A stretch of 64,000 nt of DNA. Source: Dechloromonas sp. (GTDB taxonomy: Bacteria; Pseudomonadota; Gammaproteobacteria; Burkholderiales; Rhodocyclaceae). The notes under the pieces are model-generated. The model made no database searches. It saw nothing but the letters and a program-made list of their open reading frames with translations, and had not been told where the DNA came from. The stretch covers positions 1-64,000 of the forward strand of contig JAQUAX010000005.1 of assembly GCA_028687035.1 (NCBI GenBank), in the 5' to 3' direction. The translations under genes and the position numbers were made by a program. Positions 61,059-64,000 of this stretch are shown here, in pieces (the first letter of the stretch is position 1; the number at the start of each line of letters is the position of its first letter).

Positions 61059-62558
61059 ATGGCCCGAAACTTCCTGACCCGATCCAGGCACGGCACTATC
61101 TACTACTTTCGCCGCCGGGTGCCTGATGACTTACTCGCTACGGTTAAACAGCCATTCTTGATCCGCTCTCTAGGAACCAGTGAGCGCAGTCAGGCTATCA
61201 TCTTGGCTCGTGCTTACGCGGCACAGACCGATATTGCCTTTACCCAACTTCGCACCATGTCTGATAAGAAACTCACGGCCCAGGAACTTCTCGACAGCTT
61301 CGCCAAGCTACCCGACTGCCGAGAGCGAATCAGAAGGGCCGGAATGCAGCTTCGACTAGAAGAGTCAGAGCGCGAAAAAGAGAGGCTCGAACGCGAGGTC
61401 ATAGAGGGGCTGTATCAGCAGCAGGAGCAGCAAAAGCGCCATGCGCGTGACTTGGAAGTAGCGATCATGGCGGGAGTGGCCAGATCAACCGCGCCAGTCC
61501 CTTCAGCTACCATTCCGAGCATTGCAGCCGATGAATTATTCGAGGACTTCTTGCGAGAAGGAGTTGGATCAGGGCGTTGGAAAGACGCCGAAACCGCCAG
61601 GACTCGGGACTATGGGCCAATCTGGAGAAGGTTCGCTGCCCATACAGACAAGCACGGCTTGACGGCTGTAGCCGCGAAAGCCTATCGGTCAGAAGTCATG
61701 GCGCGTGAGCAGGACAGCCCGGAAACGAAGAACCGCAATCTATACCGGGTTCGTGCCGTGATCGCACACGGAGTTGATCACCACGATCTAGACGCAAAGA
61801 TGCTATCCCACTTGAAGACTGCTAAAGGGAGGCGGAGTGGTGGTGGCAAGGTGAAAAGTTACCTCCCCTTCACGGGCGACGAACTGAAGCAGCTATTCCA
61901 CTCGGAGTTCTACCGGGAAAATTCATTCAAGAAGGCTTCGCAGTTCTGGTTGCCCATGCTCGGCCTCTATACGGGCGCACGCCTGGAGGAGCTGGCCGGA
62001 TTGCACCTAGCATCGTTCTCGACGGTCGATAGCCACCCCTCCATGCGGCTGTCAGATTACGATACCACTGACGAGGGCAAGAACGAACACGCTCCACGTG
62101 AGGTGCCAATTCACCCCGAGCTAATCAAGGCGGGTCTGCTTGATTACGTTGAATTGCTTCGTGCTGAAGGACACGAGCGCCTGTTTCCAGAAATAGGTGC
62201 TGCTGCCCGTGATGGCTTTGCCAAGCGTGCCACGACTGATTTCACAGACTACCGGCGATCAGTCGGCGTAGGCAAGGATGAAGGCGAGCGTTCTCGAAAA
62301 GTTTTCCATTCGTTCCGTTCAACCCTGGCTGGCAAGTTGTTTCCCTTGACGGGGGATGCCGACCTACGTCGCCGCTTGCTTGGACATGCAGCAAAGGACG
62401 TTCATGCAGGCACCTACCTTGGTGCGATAGGCATCCCGATGGAGCGTGCAACAGAGGTAATGTCCGGTGTGTCGTTCGGGCTTCAACACCCGGAGTTCAG
62501 CGATACGGCTACCTACAAGAAGGCCAGGAACCGCAAGCCCCGCTCCCCGAGTTCCTGA
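61059..62558 (+). CDS. int: tyrosine-type site-specific integrase (genomic island/phage integrase)
   Basis: MARNFLTRSRHGTIYYFRRRVPDDL; GLYTGARLEELAGL; HSFRSTL; LLGHAAKDVHAGTYLG. Confidence 0.92.
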   Translation: MARNFLTRSRHGTIYYFRRRVPDDLLATVKQPFLIRSLGTSERSQAIILARAYAAQTDIAFTQLRTMSDKKLTAQELLDSFAKLPDCRERIRRAGMQLRLEESEREKERLEREVIEGLYQQQEQQKRHARDLEVAIMAGVARSTAPVPSATIPSIAADELFEDFLREGVGSGRWKDAETARTRDYGPIWRRFAAHTDKHGLTAVAAKAYRSEVMAREQDSPETKNRNLYRVRAVIAHGVDHHDLDAKMLSHLKTAKGRRSGGGKVKSYLPFTGDELKQLFHSEFYRENSFKKASQFWLPMLGLYTGARLEELAGLHLASFSTVDSHPSMRLSDYDTTDEGKNEHAPREVPIHPELIKAGLLDYVELLRAEGHERLFPEIGAAARDGFAKRATTDFTDYRRSVGVGKDEGERSRKVFHSFRSTLAGKLFPLTGDADLRRRLLGHAAKDVHAGTYLGAIGIPMERATEVMSGVSFGLQHPEFSDTATYKKARNRKPRSPSS

Positions 62559-62636
62559 GGGGGCGTCCAGGCCCTCACAATCGCACTATGCGCGAGTTTA
62601 ATGGGCCTGGGTATGTCTGAACATGACCCGGGTTAT

Positions 62637-62792
62637 TCACAGGCGCTGGCGCTGTAACGCTTTGCGGTGCTGGCCGATAAAGCCGAAGAACTCTGCGGTC
62701 TTGGCGATGCTGGCTGCGTTCTCCTTGAGCCAGCTCCTGACCTGCTCGGCGTTATTTGCGAACGGGCGGCCGAGGCTTGCCTTGCTCTCCAT
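62637..62792 (-). CDS. possible 51-aa micro-protein or remnant (MESKASLGRPFANNAEQVRSWLKENAASIAKTAEFFGFIGQHRKALQRQRL)
   Basis: Uninterrupted ATG-TGA ORF, helical composition; below ORF-track cutoff. Confidence 0.3.
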   Translation of the reverse strand: MESKASLGRPFANNAEQVRSWLKENAASIAKTAEFFGFIGQHRKALQRQRL

Positions 62793-62884
62793 TCGTTAGG
62801 GGCGAGTTTGGCTTTGTCATGCGATCGGTATTCATACGCACAAATTTCATTTATAATCCACCGTTTTGTCTTCGGTGATAGATC

Positions 62885-63244
62885 GTGGCGGCAGTGTTGA
62901 TTGACGACGTGGCGGTTCGCGCCAGGGTTCAGAAAATTTGGGAATCCGTCTTTGAGGTAAGCGGCAAAATCCTGGTTGATGAAAAGCGTTTCGGATTTTT
63001 GGGAATGGAGATCATTCCGGACCCAAATATTCACCAGATGCTTGCAGTGCTGAGAACTATTGAAGAAGGATTGATGTCTGTATTGGCAGAGTTTGATGAC
63101 TTGCAATACGACGAAACAAGGCTTATTCTGAATGCTCGAGAGCAAATCTCCAGAATGGAGGTGGTGGCTCTCGCCCTGAAGCGTAACAATAGGGATCTGT
63201 TCGACGAAGCGATCGAAAGACTTGAGCGCCAAGCCGCTTTTTAA
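62885..63244 (+). CDS. hypothetical island protein
   Basis: 119-aa ORF, GTG start, sensible amino-acid composition. Confidence 0.55.
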   Translation: MAAVLIDDVAVRARVQKIWESVFEVSGKILVDEKRFGFLGMEIIPDPNIHQMLAVLRTIEEGLMSVLAEFDDLQYDETRLILNAREQISRMEVVALALKRNNRDLFDEAIERLERQAAF

Positions 63245-63280
63245 TACCGACTAATTGACTAAACGCAAGGGACGCATATC

Positions 63281-63433
63281 ATGGACATCACTTCGAACGA
63301 GGCGCTTGCTAAGAGGCAAGCGTTGATCAGCAAGCTAGACGAAATTCAGGCTCAGTGCGATGAGTTGAGCCGCCTTTGGGATGCTAACTCTGCCCTCATG
63401 GAAGAAGTGTTTCCGGAGCAGATGGCCGCCTAA
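63281..63433 (+). CDS. hypothetical coiled-coil micro-protein (50 aa)
   Basis: MDITSNEALAKRQALISKLDEIQAQCDELSRLWDANSALMEEVFPEQMAA*, followed by a terminator. Confidence 0.5.
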   Translation: MDITSNEALAKRQALISKLDEIQAQCDELSRLWDANSALMEEVFPEQMAA

Positions 63434-63453
63434 GTTGTCGGCTCACGTATATC

Positions 63454-63481
63454 AAGCCGCCTTCGGGCGGCTTTGTTTTTT
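63454..63481 (+). terminator. Rho-independent terminator
   Basis: AAGCCGCC-TTCG-GGCGGCTT followed by TGTTTTTT. Confidence 0.85.
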
Positions 63482-63498
63482 GTATTTATTGATGGTCG

Positions 63499-64000
63499 TC
63501 ATTGTGGCTGGCCTAAACGAGCCAGCACCCGCTGCACTTGAGCAAGTTGCCAGCTCCCACCCTTCGGAGCTGGCACGCCGATAGCGTTAAGCTCGGCAAC
63601 CATTCCACGCTGAGGCAGGCCGCGCGCTTTCATTCCATCGAGCAGGGGGCGGAGCTTGTCGGCGAAATCATCGGCCAGCTTCTGACGCGCTTCGACGTTC
63701 GGGCGCAGATTGTCAGCACCGGCACGACCCAGGACAACACCGCGAGACTTCGCGACGGCCAAAGCGTCTTTCGTGCGCTGACTAATACGCTTTGCCTCAT
63801 GCTCGGCAAATGCGGCCATGATGTGAATGGTTAGCTCGTTCGCTTCGGGCATATCGCACGCGACGAACTTAACTTTCGACTCCATCAAGCCCGATATGAA
63901 ATGGACGTTACGGGCCAGACGATCCAGCTTTGCAATGATCAGGGTTGCACCTTCCTTGCGACAGGCAGCAAGCGCAGCTTTCAGCTGTGGGCGCTTCGCC
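63499..64000 (-). CDS. serine recombinase (resolvase/invertase family), truncated by window end
   Basis: AKRPQLKAALAACRKEGATLIIAKLDRLARNVHFISGLMESKVKFVACDMPEANELTIHIMAAFAEHEAKRISQRTKDAL. Confidence 0.92.
   Translation of the reverse strand, partial: AKRPQLKAALAACRKEGATLIIAKLDRLARNVHFISGLMESKVKFVACDMPEANELTIHIMAAFAEHEAKRISQRTKDALAVAKSRGVVLGRAGADNLRPNVEARQKLADDFADKLRPLLDGMKARGLPQRGMVAELNAIGVPAPKGGSWQLAQVQRVLARLGQPQ

Noticed and set aside
62633-63232. 199-aa minus ORF in the island
   Set aside because: Opposite better-supported plus ORF with GTG start; mixed unconvincing composition
1-64000. CRISPR array, rRNA operon, retron or prophage structural genes
   Set aside because: No regularly spaced repeats, rRNA signatures, RT or phage structural proteins seen

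Overview
High-GC betaproteobacterial chromosome segment; family resemblance suggests Rhodocyclaceae-like, but this was not tested. Left to right: an ISL3-type transposase 3' end; a cbb3 oxidase operon (ccoNOQP) with ccoG/fixH and a DUF3149 micro-protein; motAB; a large chemotaxis cluster with two CheA, two CheV, CheY/R/D/B/Z/W and four MCPs; an EAL-CBS-GGDEF protein; patatin, phasin and rpiA; pstSCAB-phoU-phoBR; sodC, purT, a GT39-like protein and a PAP2 phosphatase; a PlcP-like metallophosphoesterase with GT4 glycosyltransferases and dgkA; glyQS, gmhB and plsC; lnt-corC-ybeY-phoH-miaB; and a tRNA-Met(CAT) with a tyrosine integrase, island genes and a serine recombinase cut by the window end. 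Main discoveries: (1) a set of PhoB-type promoters with regular geometry (7-bp unit, 4-bp spacer, 7-bp unit, then 10 or about 22 bp to a TAnnnT-like -10). These sit upstream of pstS and also of plcP-GT, dgkA-GT, a phasin, an EAL-GGDEF gene and several uncharacterised genes, suggesting a Pho-controlled lipid-remodelling and signalling island. (2) A 708-bp stretch identical at nucleotide level in two neighbouring MCP genes, with codon usage unlike its flanks. (3) A probable 63-bp in-frame palindromic insertion near the start of glyQ. (4) A YGFFxPLP repeat array in the CheA linker. (5) A cytosine deaminase resembling fungal FCY1. All calls come from reading the sequence; no searches were run.
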